DNA of 64,000 bases from Labilibacter sediminis (GTDB lineage Bacteria > Bacteroidota > Bacteroidia > Bacteroidales > Marinilabiliaceae): contig NZ_VCHY01000006.1 in assembly GCF_005877885.1 (NCBI RefSeq), positions 124,001 through 188,000 on the forward strand, written 5' to 3'. Numbering within the stretch: position 1 is the first letter of the stretch; each line of letters opens with the position of its first letter. The notes under the pieces were generated by a model that was not told the origin of the DNA, did no database searches, and was given only the letters and a program-made list of their open reading frames with translations. Shown here piece after piece: positions 43,900 through 53,248 of the stretch. The position numbers and the translations under genes are program-made.

Positions 43900-45531
43900 A
43901 TGAGTAATCTGGTTAAGGTAGGAATCTTGTTAGATGAGTATAATGAATTGAGAAACTGGGAGCTAAGGCTGATTCAGGAAATTGTTAATGCTCAGGATTT
44001 AGAGTTAAGCTTATTAATTGAAGATGGCAGATTAATTGCAATAACATCCCCGGAAGATACTAAAAAACATGTTTTAGCTGAAAATATATTGAGGCTTCAA
44101 TTCAAGTTTGAAGAAAAGTTATTTGGTCATAAATCAACTATAAATAAAGAGGAATTATTTAGTTCCCTATCTGGAGTTGAAGTAATTAAGTTAAAGCCGG
44201 AAGGACGGAATTGTTATGACTATTTTAGTAACTCAGATTCCAAACTGGTAAAGAAGTGTGGTCTTGACGTAATACTAAAATTTACTTTTGCAAAGATAAG
44301 TGGAGAGATATTAGATCTTGCTAAATATGGAGTGTGGACTTTTGATCATCTTGATAAACAGTTCGATAGTCCTGTGGATCTTGGTTTTTGGGAAAATGTA
44401 CATAAAGAATCATCTATTCCTGTAGCCATAAAACGAGTAGGATTAAAGAATGATAAGGTAATTGATATTACCAATTTTAATAGACATTTTTCATCTGTTA
44501 AAACTAATAAATTGGTAAATGAAGCAGCAGTTTCTCTATTGCTTAAAAATATTAGACGATTAAAGGCAGATGATGTAAAATTAAATTATTTAAGTGTTGA
44601 TCTTAATGCACACAAGGGATATCCGGGTACACTAATGGCTCTTAAATATTGTTCGCAGGTTTATAACTTCTTATTTAGCAGGTTTGTAGAAAGATTGAGT
44701 TATCGATTGTTTAGTACAAGGTCAAACTGTTGGACACTTTTTGTTGGTAAAGGGAATATCTTGGAGTATGATATTTCTAAATTAAATCCGATGGTTTTAC
44801 CAAAAGATGAGTTTTGGGCTGATCCCTTCTTATTTCCATACAAAGGAGAACTTTATGTTTTTTTTGAAAATTATTCGTACAAAGCAAACCGCGCTAAAAT
44901 TTCATGCGGGAAGATAGAAGGGAATCAGTTAATAGATATAAAAGATGTGTTGGATTTAGATTACCATTTATCTTATCCTTATATCATTGAAGAAGATGGT
45001 GAAATATATTTAATGCCAGAATCAAATAAACAAGAGAAAATTTCAATTTACAAATGCAGGAAATTCCCAGATGAATGGGAACTATATTCTACTGCTTTTG
45101 AGGGCGAATTGGTTGCTGATGCTTTTTTTTATAATGATGAGCAGAAGCAAAAATGGCTGTTCGTAAATAAGCGGAATCCCAATACAACTTTTGCAAATGA
45201 GCTGTTTATTTATAAGGTAGATTCCTTAAAAATGGAAAAATTAATTCCGCATAAGAATAATCCCGTAATTATTGACGCAAGAACAGCCAGAAACGGGGGG
45301 GCAATATTTAGGTATAATAATGATATCTATAGACCTTCTCAAAGTAATATAATGGGGATATACGGTCGAAATATTAATATTAATAAAATTACTAAACTAA
45401 GTATTGAAGAGTACGAAGAAGAAACGATAAGGATTGTTAAACCTGATTTTCATAAGAATTTGGTCGCCACTCATCATCTGCATCAAATCAAAGATTACTT
45501 TGTAATTGATGCAGCTTATAAAATGAAATAG
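43900..45531 (+). CDS. Two-domain protein: formyltransferase-like N-half, five-bladed-propeller-like C-half
   Basis: A 543-residue protein without signal peptide. The N-terminal ~230 residues contain KVGILLDEYNELRNWELRLI and DVILKFTFAKISGEILDLAK followed by GVWTFDHLDKQFDSP, an arrangement reminiscent of formyltransferase-type Rossmann domains. The C-terminal ~280 residues have DEFWADPFLFPYKGELYVFF, LSYPYIIEEDGEIYLMPES and LVADAFFYNDEQ, the repeated Asp-Pro/Tyr-Pro blade motifs seen in GH43/GH32-like propellers and in the GINT1-type glycosyltransferase-associated domain. It may be a sugar-nucleotide-dependent transferase; I cannot assign a substrate. A run of seven G (45295-45301) lies in the C-terminal half. 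It is the last gene of the long plus-strand run. Confidence 0.65.
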   Translation: MSNLVKVGILLDEYNELRNWELRLIQEIVNAQDLELSLLIEDGRLIAITSPEDTKKHVLAENILRLQFKFEEKLFGHKSTINKEELFSSLSGVEVIKLKPEGRNCYDYFSNSDSKLVKKCGLDVILKFTFAKISGEILDLAKYGVWTFDHLDKQFDSPVDLGFWENVHKESSIPVAIKRVGLKNDKVIDITNFNRHFSSVKTNKLVNEAAVSLLLKNIRRLKADDVKLNYLSVDLNAHKGYPGTLMALKYCSQVYNFLFSRFVERLSYRLFSTRSNCWTLFVGKGNILEYDISKLNPMVLPKDEFWADPFLFPYKGELYVFFENYSYKANRAKISCGKIEGNQLIDIKDVLDLDYHLSYPYIIEEDGEIYLMPESNKQEKISIYKCRKFPDEWELYSTAFEGELVADAFFYNDEQKQKWLFVNKRNPNTTFANELFIYKVDSLKMEKLIPHKNNPVIIDARTARNGGAIFRYNNDIYRPSQSNIMGIYGRNININKITKLSIEEYEEETIRIVKPDFHKNLVATHHLHQIKDYFVIDAAYKMK

Positions 45532-45543
45532 TTCTTCGTCTTT

Positions 45544-46788
45544 TTATTGTTTCAGAAATTTCTTTGCAAACCCTGAAGTTCTACTTTTGACTAAGTAATA
45601 ACCAGGCTGCAAAGAAGGTAATGTAAACAGGGTAGTCATATTTCCTTTAGGAATAAATTTCTCAAACAGAATCTTTCCTTCCATTGAAACAATATTAACT
45701 TGATGATTTTGATGAAGTAAAGGTTGTTCAATGTTTAAATGAAAAATACCATCATTAGGATTAGGCACTACTTCTACATATCTCGAAATTGATTCCACAT
45801 CATTTACAGCTGTATTTGTTTTGTACAGAACAGCTCCCACTTGCCAATTCTCTCCTTGAACTGTAGTGGCTGGGTATTTTCCAACTTCCCATGTTGCTGT
45901 TGTTGACAATCCGGTATTATGTTCTTCTCCAAGATCAACACCATAATCCAGTCGTTCTGAAGGAACAAAGTTTTCCGTATCTTTAAACATAGGATTTATG
46001 ACTACAGAATGTGTGTCGAATCCTAATTCTCTCCATTCATTCCAGTTATAAGATTTTCCTCCAATAGAAAAAGTTGGTTCGTTATTGAATGTGTTTTCAC
46101 AGTAATATACGTTGTAATCACATTGTAAACCTTCAAGGCAACTGGATTGACGAAGTCTTATTGCAGGGAAATTATCTTTTTGATAGAATATGTTGTTTTT
46201 AATAATGATATTCGTCGCCGGATGATCAGGCTCTCCACCTGTATTTTCTTCAAGGCTAATGTGATAAAGAGGACTATAGCCTGAACTGTAAAAAGTATTG
46301 TTGTAAATACGAACTCCATCAATTCCCTTTATGGTTAGCGCCTTTGTGTCTTTATGAATATTGTATGAATGAGCTCCTGATGTCCAAGCCATTTCATCCT
46401 CTATGCCGGCTTTAAATACAGAAGTGTATCTTAATCGATCAAAATAATTATGTTTGATGGTGTAGTTAATGTTATAACCCACCATAAGCCCATGAAGCGT
46501 ACTTTTGGGATACTGATCGTATCCAGTCCATATAAATTTGTTTCCAATTATTTTTGCGCCATCTAGATTATTGCAGCGTGATACAACATAGCTATCATCT
46601 CCGGCCTCTAGTATATATCCAGAACCTGCATCCGATACGAAACGTGAATTTTGTATTGTTAAAAGAGTTCGCGATTTTCTGGGTACATTGTGATAATCCG
46701 TTTCTATTCCATCAATTAATAATACTTCTTGTCCGCAACAACTTAAATGGAAAAGTAAAAGAGAAAAGGTGATAATTAAGTAATTCAT
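45544..46788 (-). CDS. T9SS-secreted right-handed beta-helix protein
   Basis: A 414-residue protein with an N-terminal signal peptide (residues 1 to about 19, ending SCCGQ). The middle has parallel beta-helix rungs: KIIGNKFIWTGYD, YTIKHNYFDRLRYTS, VRIYNNTFYSSGYSP, NIIIKNNIFYQKDN. After a spacer with VEVVPNPNDGIFHLNIE (about residue 335), the last ~80 residues form a type A T9SS sorting domain ending YYLVKSRTSGFAKKFLKQ. It is probably exported through the type IX system and surface-attached. The fold is shared by polysaccharide lyases and binding proteins; no lyase motif is certain. It converges on the plus-strand gene ending at 45531, 13 bases away. Confidence 0.85.
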   Translation of the reverse strand: MNYLIITFSLLLFHLSCCGQEVLLIDGIETDYHNVPRKSRTLLTIQNSRFVSDAGSGYILEAGDDSYVVSRCNNLDGAKIIGNKFIWTGYDQYPKSTLHGLMVGYNINYTIKHNYFDRLRYTSVFKAGIEDEMAWTSGAHSYNIHKDTKALTIKGIDGVRIYNNTFYSSGYSPLYHISLEENTGGEPDHPATNIIIKNNIFYQKDNFPAIRLRQSSCLEGLQCDYNVYYCENTFNNEPTFSIGGKSYNWNEWRELGFDTHSVVINPMFKDTENFVPSERLDYGVDLGEEHNTGLSTTATWEVGKYPATTVQGENWQVGAVLYKTNTAVNDVESISRYVEVVPNPNDGIFHLNIEQPLLHQNHQVNIVSMEGKILFEKFIPKGNMTTLFTLPSLQPGYYLVKSRTSGFAKKFLKQ

Positions 46789-46916
46789 AAAACAAAAATA
46801 TTGAAAGATTAGAATTATGGAATATTTATGGTTAGGTTTGCTTAAGTAGTAGGTTGTTAATTGTTTATGACAATATCTTTTTGTTTTTAAAATCTAAAGA
46901 TAATATGAGTTTAATA

Positions 46917-48506
46917 TCATTCTTCAAGTATATATTTAAGTTTAGATACTTTTGTATTTGTATTATCAGATCCTACCCCGAGTTTAACTAAATAATTACC
47001 TAATGGTAGAGCAGACAGGTTTAAAACTATTTTATTTTTACCTATTCTTGCAGTGTGATTTTCTGTGAGTTGTATTTCTTCTGCTTCGTCATAAACATTT
47101 ACCGTAATAGTACCGGCCTTTTCAGCAGTATATTCTATGGCAAATAAATCAGCAGTTGGATTTGGGAAACTCTTTGTTATTTTATAGCTGCTTTGAGGAA
47201 CTTCCGGTACATCCTCCCTTGGGTGTTCATGAAAACCGATATCAGGTGCATCTCCATGATATGGTAATCCAACATTTATTCCTCTATCTACAATTTTAGC
47301 CTCCCCGTGATGTTTCATAAAATCTAAATCAGGTAGAGAACCATCAGCCTTTCTAGGACCAGAAATACCTGTTGTATCAATACTAATAAAATCATCATCA
47401 GTAAGCGTTTCATTGGAAGTGTTCCAGGTATTATGAGAATGTGTAAACAATGCACTACTCGTATGGTTAATATCTGATGTTGTATTTTTATAAGCTACAT
47501 TGTTTCTAAAAACCCTGCGTAATTCTTCCTCATCGGTTCCTGATGAGTTTAAAATTGTAAATCCATGGCCACTGCTACCGTACAAACCATTAAAGGCCGA
47601 TGTATTGTTAAAAACTTCCATAGGCATTGGAAACGATTTAGTATCATTTGTCGTAAAACCACTTCCTCTATTGTAAGCAGCAATACAATTAACTACTTTA
47701 CGTGATACCATATGTCTTGGTAACCTAACAGAAAGGTCAAGCTTATAGCCATTTCCCCATGCATATTTTTCATATCCTCCACAGTCAAAGGCCCAACAAT
47801 TATTTAATTCAATATAACCATTTGTGTGTATATCCCATCCGTCATCCGAAACATGCCAAGCCCTACAACCTTTAAATACTGTATAATCAGTTGTATCGCT
47901 GTCGGCTAAACCGCTTACAATAAATCCATCTCCTGCATTCCCCGGTGCAGCGGACAGACTGTCCACAACATTATAGGCGTCGCAATTTATAACAAAAAGA
48001 GTATCGACATTGAAAAAATAGAATCCGCGATATCCAATATCATGCACGGTACAGTTTTCTATGGTAACATGAGGAGAACGATAAAAGTATATACCATAAG
48101 AATTTGCACTTCCATCAACCAATTGTTTATTGTTTCTAACTGTTAGACCTTTAAGTTTAACATGATTGGCGTTATAAAAGGTGACTCCTCCTGATGGCTT
48201 TGTTTTTTCGCTACAATCCAGTACAGGTGTTTCACCTGGATAATTAAAGAAGCAAACAGGGCGTTCGTTGGTTCCATTAATTCCATCTTTTTCTCCATGC
48301 TGTAATGTTGTATGATATACCCCTCCTCTAAAATAAGTGGTATCACCAGGAGATGTGGCTGTTTCAAAGGCTTTGTCCCAAGTCGCCCATGGTTTTTCTT
48401 TTGTTCCTGGATTATTGTCATTCCCATCTGTTGCAACGTAATAAGGTTGAGCAGCAACTATGGAGCAAAGTACCAGCAATGAAATAAGTAGTGTTGTGTT
48501 TTTCAT
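46917..48506 (-). CDS. T9SS-secreted parallel beta-helix protein, pectate-lyase-like
   Basis: A 529-residue protein with signal peptide MKNTTLLISLLVLCSIVAAQ. Right after it, YYVATDGNDNNPGTKEKPWA is the standard entry of right-handed beta-helix polysaccharide lyases (PL9/PL1-like), followed by DTTYFRGGVYHT and rungs such as LKGLTVRNNKQ, VTIENCTVHDIGYRGFYFF and GWDIHTNGYIELNNCWAFDC. SFPNPTADLFAIEYTAEKAG near residue 440 starts the T9SS C-terminal sorting domain. It likely cleaves or binds a uronic-acid-rich polymer outside the cell. A 128-base gap precedes the second beta-helix gene in transcription order, so they may be co-transcribed. Confidence 0.87.
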   Translation of the reverse strand: MKNTTLLISLLVLCSIVAAQPYYVATDGNDNNPGTKEKPWATWDKAFETATSPGDTTYFRGGVYHTTLQHGEKDGINGTNERPVCFFNYPGETPVLDCSEKTKPSGGVTFYNANHVKLKGLTVRNNKQLVDGSANSYGIYFYRSPHVTIENCTVHDIGYRGFYFFNVDTLFVINCDAYNVVDSLSAAPGNAGDGFIVSGLADSDTTDYTVFKGCRAWHVSDDGWDIHTNGYIELNNCWAFDCGGYEKYAWGNGYKLDLSVRLPRHMVSRKVVNCIAAYNRGSGFTTNDTKSFPMPMEVFNNTSAFNGLYGSSGHGFTILNSSGTDEEELRRVFRNNVAYKNTTSDINHTSSALFTHSHNTWNTSNETLTDDDFISIDTTGISGPRKADGSLPDLDFMKHHGEAKIVDRGINVGLPYHGDAPDIGFHEHPREDVPEVPQSSYKITKSFPNPTADLFAIEYTAEKAGTITVNVYDEAEEIQLTENHTARIGKNKIVLNLSALPLGNYLVKLGVGSDNTNTKVSKLKYILEE

Positions 48507-48740
48507 GGCATAATAAATTTTGTAATGCTACATTGTGTTATTCTATTTATAACGTTTTTTTTTGATTAATGTTTTAGTTTTCGTGACAATGTTCGCTTGT
48601 TTGTGTTTGGAAATCATGGCTATACTGGATCTTTTTTGTCCTTATAATACTTCTTGCATCAAGCAAAAATCAACATCCACCTTTAGTTAAATCTTATTTA
48701 ATTTAGAGTTATGGGAAAAATATTACTAATTTGTATAACT

Positions 48741-48776
48741 ACAACAAGGCCATTTCGTTAGAAATAGCCTTGTTGT
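48741..48776 (-). terminator. Strong hairpin after the unknown lipoprotein gene
   Basis: ACAACAAGGC (48741-48750) with CATTTC pairs with GAAAT and GCCTTGTTGT (48761-48776) around a short loop, giving a stem of about 15 bp with a bulge. It lies 19 bases past the stop codon of the minus-strand lipoprotein gene. There is no immediate U-tract on the minus strand, only a U-run about 20 bases further, so its terminator strength is uncertain. Confidence 0.55.
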
Positions 48777-48794
48777 AATTGTTATTTGAATTTC

Positions 48795-49772
48795 TTATTC
48801 AACTATTTCAGGAAATGGTATTTTAAATACTTTGGTTTTTAGTAAGTTATTGTCTATAAATGGGAAGTCTCCAAATTGAGTTTCCATTTTTCCATTACGA
48901 TCTTTCAAGTAATAGCTATAACCTTCAGCGGTACCAACGTATAAATATGAATTAGAAAACATGTAACATTCTAATGTTGTAGTTAATTCAACGATTAAAT
49001 ATTTTACACCATTCTCCATCATTTCGGAAACTACAATAGATCCAATAGGCATTGATTCATATCCCCATTTGTAAAGTGTAATTTCTTCACCGTTAATTTC
49101 GTTGTACCCAATTCTTAATGTATTTATATCAGAACCTTCACCTCTTGTTACCGCCCAAAATGATTCATCTTTACATTGTAGGTAAGTTTTAAGTACAATA
49201 ACCCATTCTGGGGCGTCGCACTTCACAAAACAGAATGTTAGATTGCTTAAGCCTGCAGGTTTACCACTGCTGTTAATTGGAGCTGCAAGACCTTCATCAC
49301 CCATTGATCCTTCAGGGTAGAAGTAAACATTTGCATCGTTAGAGCCTTTTACAATCACAGCACCAACTTTGTAATATTCTCCATTCATTTCAATGCAGCC
49401 ATCTAGTTCAAAAGAAACATAAGTTCCGTCAGTTGATACATTCAGTGCTTCTGGGAATTTGGAGTTAAACTCGCCATCGTTATAATCAATTTTATCACCA
49501 CAAAGAGCAAAGTATTCTGCATCGTCAACAAATGCTAATCCTACTTCGGCACAAGTTCTGTTACCACCTCTGTTTTCGCCAGGAATAATAAATGGAACTA
49601 CTCCATCCTGACTATTAGGAGCACTTTCCATATTTTCGGTAATCTCCATTTTTTTACCTTTCAGAATTTCATCCTCAAGGTTATTCATTTGTTCAACAAC
49701 TTCTTGTTCAGAACATGCTTGATAAAAAACAGCTACCAAAACTAAGAATGTCAACCTTACCATCTTTTTCAT
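48795..49772 (-). CDS. Unknown secreted lipoprotein
   Basis: A 325-residue protein with a lipoprotein signal peptide, FYQAC with lipidated Cys20, followed by a charged helical linker (EQEVVEQMNNLEDEILKGKK). The mature part is acidic, rich in Gly, Tyr and Glu, with six Cys residues (for example RTCAEVG, FALCGDK, LDGCIEMNG, FVKCDAP), and looks like an extracellular beta-rich domain. I do not recognise the family. It lies between the T9SS beta-helix genes and wzc on the same strand, with hairpins on both sides, so it is probably transcribed alone. Its position suggests a cell-surface role but no function can be assigned. Confidence 0.7.
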   Translation of the reverse strand: MKKMVRLTFLVLVAVFYQACSEQEVVEQMNNLEDEILKGKKMEITENMESAPNSQDGVVPFIIPGENRGGNRTCAEVGLAFVDDAEYFALCGDKIDYNDGEFNSKFPEALNVSTDGTYVSFELDGCIEMNGEYYKVGAVIVKGSNDANVYFYPEGSMGDEGLAAPINSSGKPAGLSNLTFCFVKCDAPEWVIVLKTYLQCKDESFWAVTRGEGSDINTLRIGYNEINGEEITLYKWGYESMPIGSIVVSEMMENGVKYLIVELTTTLECYMFSNSYLYVGTAEGYSYYLKDRNGKMETQFGDFPFIDNNLLKTKVFKIPFPEIVE

Positions 49773-50127
49773 ATCATTTAGTTTTTAGTTATTTGTTATT
49801 CTTTGGGGCTAAGTTTCCAAAAATCCAAAAACAATGTCAATATTAAGTTTTGGATATTTGACAAGCGCTATATTATTGCTGACAAATATGAAAAAGATTA
49901 CTTTGGTTGCTGTATACGGATTGAATAATAGGCATATAATAAATGAGAGGAAAATGTTGTTAAGGAATTATTCCTAATGAATTATTAAACACAACTATAG
50001 TTTAAATTATAATAGTTCTGAATCTAATTAAGGAAGTATATGAATATTAAATAATAAAAAAGCATGCTAAACCAATATATAGTAAAGCATGCTTTTAATG
50101 TATCTGATTTGTTTTATAATGGGGTAG
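49773..50127. other. 355-base gap with the wzc terminator
   Basis: Besides the terminator at 50052-50096, it contains an inverted pair ATATTTG (49853-49859) and CAAATAT (49883-49889) just upstream of the lipoprotein gene on the minus strand, which may be an operator or part of its promoter region. No gene is seen. Confidence 0.4.
50052..50096 (-). terminator. Rho-independent terminator after wzc
   Basis: AAAAGCATGC (50058-50067) and GCATGCTTTT (50087-50096) form a perfect 10-bp stem. On the minus strand the stem is followed by a U-rich stretch (complement of 50051-50061). It lies 32 bases after the wzc stop codon. Confidence 0.85.
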
Positions 50128-52539
50128 TTATTTTTTTCTTTTAGGATTATTGTGGTAGTAGGTGTCGTACCCTCCGTATGTACTTTTTTTCTTGTCTAAA
50201 TCATTATATACAATATCAAAATTGTCTATTCTGTTTGCCTTAAAGAAATTAAGTACATCAAAAAAGACGTTTTTAATAGTATGGTTATTTCTACAAACCA
50301 TTAAAATGTGTGATGCATAATTCATTAGAGCGACGGCATCTGAAACAAGACCTGTTGGAGTAGAATCAATAATTACATAATTAAAATCGTTTTGAACATG
50401 AGTTATTAACGAATCTAATTTGCCCGCTTCAATGAGTTCCGCCGCATTTGGCAGGGTTGGTCCTGCAGGGATATAAGAAAGGTTTTTTATGCCAGAATCA
50501 AAAATGATCTCTTGGGCTGTCACTTCTTTATTCATGAAATTTGAAATACCAAAAGGATTATCCTTTTTTAATTTCATATGTAGTGTCGGTTTTCTTAAAT
50601 CACAATCTATAATGATGGTTTTATGTCCAACAGCCGCTATGGCCGTTGCTAAATTGAATGCAATAAAACTTTTCCCATCCTGAGGTAATGCGGATGTCAC
50701 TAAAATTACTTTTAGGGGTTTAGACTTAAACTTAAGGAAAATATTTGTGCGTAAATTTCTAAAAGATTCTGCGAGAGAGGAGTTTGGAAATTCTGTATTA
50801 ACATTTTCCGTGTTGTGATAATTGGTGTAAATTAAGTTAAGAATTGGTTGATGTATTACTCTTTCTATATCTCTTACTGAGGAAACTTTTTGCGAAAAGA
50901 ATACCTTTAAAAGAGTAAAAATAGATGGAATAATAAAGCCAATGAAAAGTGACAATAGGTAATTGATGGTTGTTTTGGGTGAAATAACCGAGCTCGTAAC
51001 TAATCTTGCAGGTTCCAGTATTTCATAATCAGGATAATTTGAAGCCATTGAAATTGCAGCTTCAGATCTTTTTTGTAGTAGGAAAGTATACATGGCATCA
51101 GTGATATTAAACTGTCTTTGCATACTTACCATATTAAGTTCTGTTTTGGGTAATCTCGAAATTTCTCGGGAAAGTTTATTTCGTCTGTAGTTGAGTTCGT
51201 TAATTTTAAGATTTAAAGCATTTAAGTTGTTTTTTACATTCTCAACAATGGACTGTTTTTGCAGTCTGATATTATTTTCAATCTGGCCCAAAAATAAACT
51301 CTTTTCTGCTTTGCTACTTAAAATAGCAGATCTTTCTGCATTTAATTCCAGTAACTCTAAAATCATAGAGTTCATAATAGGATCAATTACATTTGCTGAC
51401 GATGGAGGAGAAAGACCTGTGATATCTTGATTCTGGTCAAAATAATCAAGTATGTAATTATAGTATTTCTCCTGAACATTTAGTGAGGATATTTCATTGT
51501 CCACAGCTGTAATCTGGGTAAGTGCTTGTTGTCCCTGGTATGATAAATCTGTGACCTGGTTTGAGGCTTTAAAGTTTCTTAGTTCGGATTCGGATTTAAC
51601 CAAAGAGTCAGATATATCCGAAATTTGCGCATCAATAAAGTTGATGGTATTAAAGGCTACATTATTCTTTTTAGATAAATTATCATTGAGGTATGTTTGT
51701 AAGTAGTTGTTTAGGAAATCTACGGTTAAATCAAGATTCTCACCTTTAAAATTAATGTTTATTAGCGTAGACCTGATGTTAACAGGAGCAATTGCAAGTT
51801 TTCTAAGATATCTGCGAGAAATTACATCGAGGTGGTTAAACTCAAAAAAATGAGCTTTGGTTTTGGAAGCTTGAGTTCCTTTATACAAATCCTTGTTAAG
51901 GTTAACTGAAAATTTAAAGTATGGCGTCGTAATGGTTTCGTTAAATGTACATATCGAATCAAATTCAATTCGGTTGCCTCTGCTGGTTACTTTATTATCA
52001 AGATAATTATAAAGCTTTGCTCCATCATCGTAAACTGAAAGTCTAAACCTTGACTCATCAAGAATTTCGATATAGTATCGAGTATTAATAGCTTGGCTAT
52101 GAGATTTATCTATATTAACGATGTATTTGTTATTGCCATAGGTTTGAAGAGGTTTGTTAATAAAGCCCAGACTTTTTTTATTGGCAAACCTAACAGGTTG
52201 TTCATAATAGCTAATCTCTAAACCTAAATCTTTAATTGTTTTAGAAACTAAACTAAATGAACTTAAACTGTTCATGTCATTTTCTAAGTTGCTGGTCTGA
52301 CTTTGGCTACCCAATACGCTAAACTGCCTGCTTGATTCTAAAAAGGTAGTTCGTCTGTCTTCAACAGGTCCTATAACTGAATTAACCTGGTATACAGTAG
52401 GTACAAATTTATTGTATGTATACCCCAATAATAGGAATACAACAATGCTCAACAAGTATAAGTACTTGTATCTAAAAGTAAGCAGGATAAATTCCTTGAT
52501 GTTAAAACCTTCTTCGGGATGATTGTTGTTAAGTGACAT
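50128..52539 (-). CDS. wzc: Wzc-like tyrosine kinase / polysaccharide co-polymerase, full length
   Basis: An 803-residue protein. An N-terminal helix near residues 30-48 and a second near 515-535 bracket a large periplasmic part with a coiled coil (about 285-480) and LPKTELNMVSMQRQFNITDA (about 463-482). The cytoplasmic kinase has Walker A SALPQDGKSF (about 613-622), a canonical Walker A' IIIDCDLRKP (about 640-649), Walker B VIIDSTPTG (about 720-728) and a C-terminal Tyr cluster YGGYDTYYHN (about 789-798). Known homologues autophosphorylate and regulate chain length and export with a Wza channel. It is a lone minus-strand gene with its own terminator, and it is homologous along the shared length to the partial gene at 1-1426. 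Confidence 0.95.
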   Translation of the reverse strand: MSLNNNHPEEGFNIKEFILLTFRYKYLYLLSIVVFLLLGYTYNKFVPTVYQVNSVIGPVEDRRTTFLESSRQFSVLGSQSQTSNLENDMNSLSSFSLVSKTIKDLGLEISYYEQPVRFANKKSLGFINKPLQTYGNNKYIVNIDKSHSQAINTRYYIEILDESRFRLSVYDDGAKLYNYLDNKVTSRGNRIEFDSICTFNETITTPYFKFSVNLNKDLYKGTQASKTKAHFFEFNHLDVISRRYLRKLAIAPVNIRSTLININFKGENLDLTVDFLNNYLQTYLNDNLSKKNNVAFNTINFIDAQISDISDSLVKSESELRNFKASNQVTDLSYQGQQALTQITAVDNEISSLNVQEKYYNYILDYFDQNQDITGLSPPSSANVIDPIMNSMILELLELNAERSAILSSKAEKSLFLGQIENNIRLQKQSIVENVKNNLNALNLKINELNYRRNKLSREISRLPKTELNMVSMQRQFNITDAMYTFLLQKRSEAAISMASNYPDYEILEPARLVTSSVISPKTTINYLLSLFIGFIIPSIFTLLKVFFSQKVSSVRDIERVIHQPILNLIYTNYHNTENVNTEFPNSSLAESFRNLRTNIFLKFKSKPLKVILVTSALPQDGKSFIAFNLATAIAAVGHKTIIIDCDLRKPTLHMKLKKDNPFGISNFMNKEVTAQEIIFDSGIKNLSYIPAGPTLPNAAELIEAGKLDSLITHVQNDFNYVIIDSTPTGLVSDAVALMNYASHILMVCRNNHTIKNVFFDVLNFFKANRIDNFDIVYNDLDKKKSTYGGYDTYYHNNPKRKK

Positions 52540-53248
52540 ATTGAAAGGTTATGTTTTTGGTGTTAATTTTTATAAAGCTCTATTATCCAATATAAGACGG
52601 AATTTAAAGAAAATGTTTTTACCAAAAGACAGGTTTATGGATAGGTATTATGGATTTTTGACTTATCTGCTCTTAGTGAGGAGGAATGAAGCTTATTTAA
52701 TGATTATAATTTGTGGTAAATCACTCAATGATTGATTGTAAATATAACTTTTCAGAGAATTGTTTTTAATGGCTAAACATGTTAAGATATAAGAATAGGT
52801 TTACTGAATACTGTTCTGGAAATTATAATTGCATGAAACGACCGTGCAAATTTGAATATCCAAATTGACACACAGGCGGTTGATCAAATTTATTAGGGAG
52901 TTCCATCTAACCATTGAAAAATAAATTTTAGACAGATGAAAACTGAAAAAAAATGTTTTAGTGGTTGATTATGAGGATATAGGTCTTGGGGAAATAAATG
53001 TCCATTTTTTTGTGGTTTGTTTTATAAGGTTTAAACAAGATATTGAATCATTCGTCATAAAACGATTTAATAATTAACCTTCTGTCCGTCTATTTGCGTA
53101 GAAATGTCATAAATTAATCATGATTTAGGAGGTGTATTTATATATAATGATGTGCCGGGAATGTGAAGTATGACTTTTAAAAGTTATCTCTTGTGAGTAT
53201 CGAACTCATATAATTTTGTATAGTTATTAAATCCCTTTTTTCTGAAAA
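52540..53248. other. 709-base divergent gap between wzc and the CapD-type gene
   Basis: It separates two divergent genes and should hold both promoters; only the rightward one is clear. A frame at 52523-52735 looks non-coding (it overlaps the start of wzc on the other strand). A strong Shine-Dalgarno-like AGGAGGTG (53127-53134) precedes an 8-codon frame (53147-53173), but that lies upstream of the likely promoter. No RNA gene was recognised. Confidence 0.5.
53190..53218 (+). promoter_or_regulatory. Bacteroidota-type promoter for the CapD-type gene
   Basis: TAATTTTG (53211-53218) is an exact match to the TAnnTTTG -7 element, with TTGTG (53191-53195) at about the right distance for the -33 element. 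Transcription would start near 53225, giving a leader of about 24 bases before the ATG at 53249. Confidence 0.65.

Noticed and set aside
46793-46800. TAnnTTTG match on the minus strand next to the beta-helix gene start
   Set aside because: It is only about 5 bases from the ATG, so transcription would begin at or inside the start codon.
52523-52735. 70-codon plus-strand frame overlapping the start of wzc
   Set aside because: It begins inside the oppositely oriented wzc coding region and its residues look like translated leader DNA.
53147-53173. Eight-codon frame after a strong AGGAGGTG, a possible leader peptide for the CapD-type gene
   Set aside because: It lies upstream of the likely promoter at 53190-53218, so it would not be in that transcript; strong SD sites are also not the rule in this phylum.
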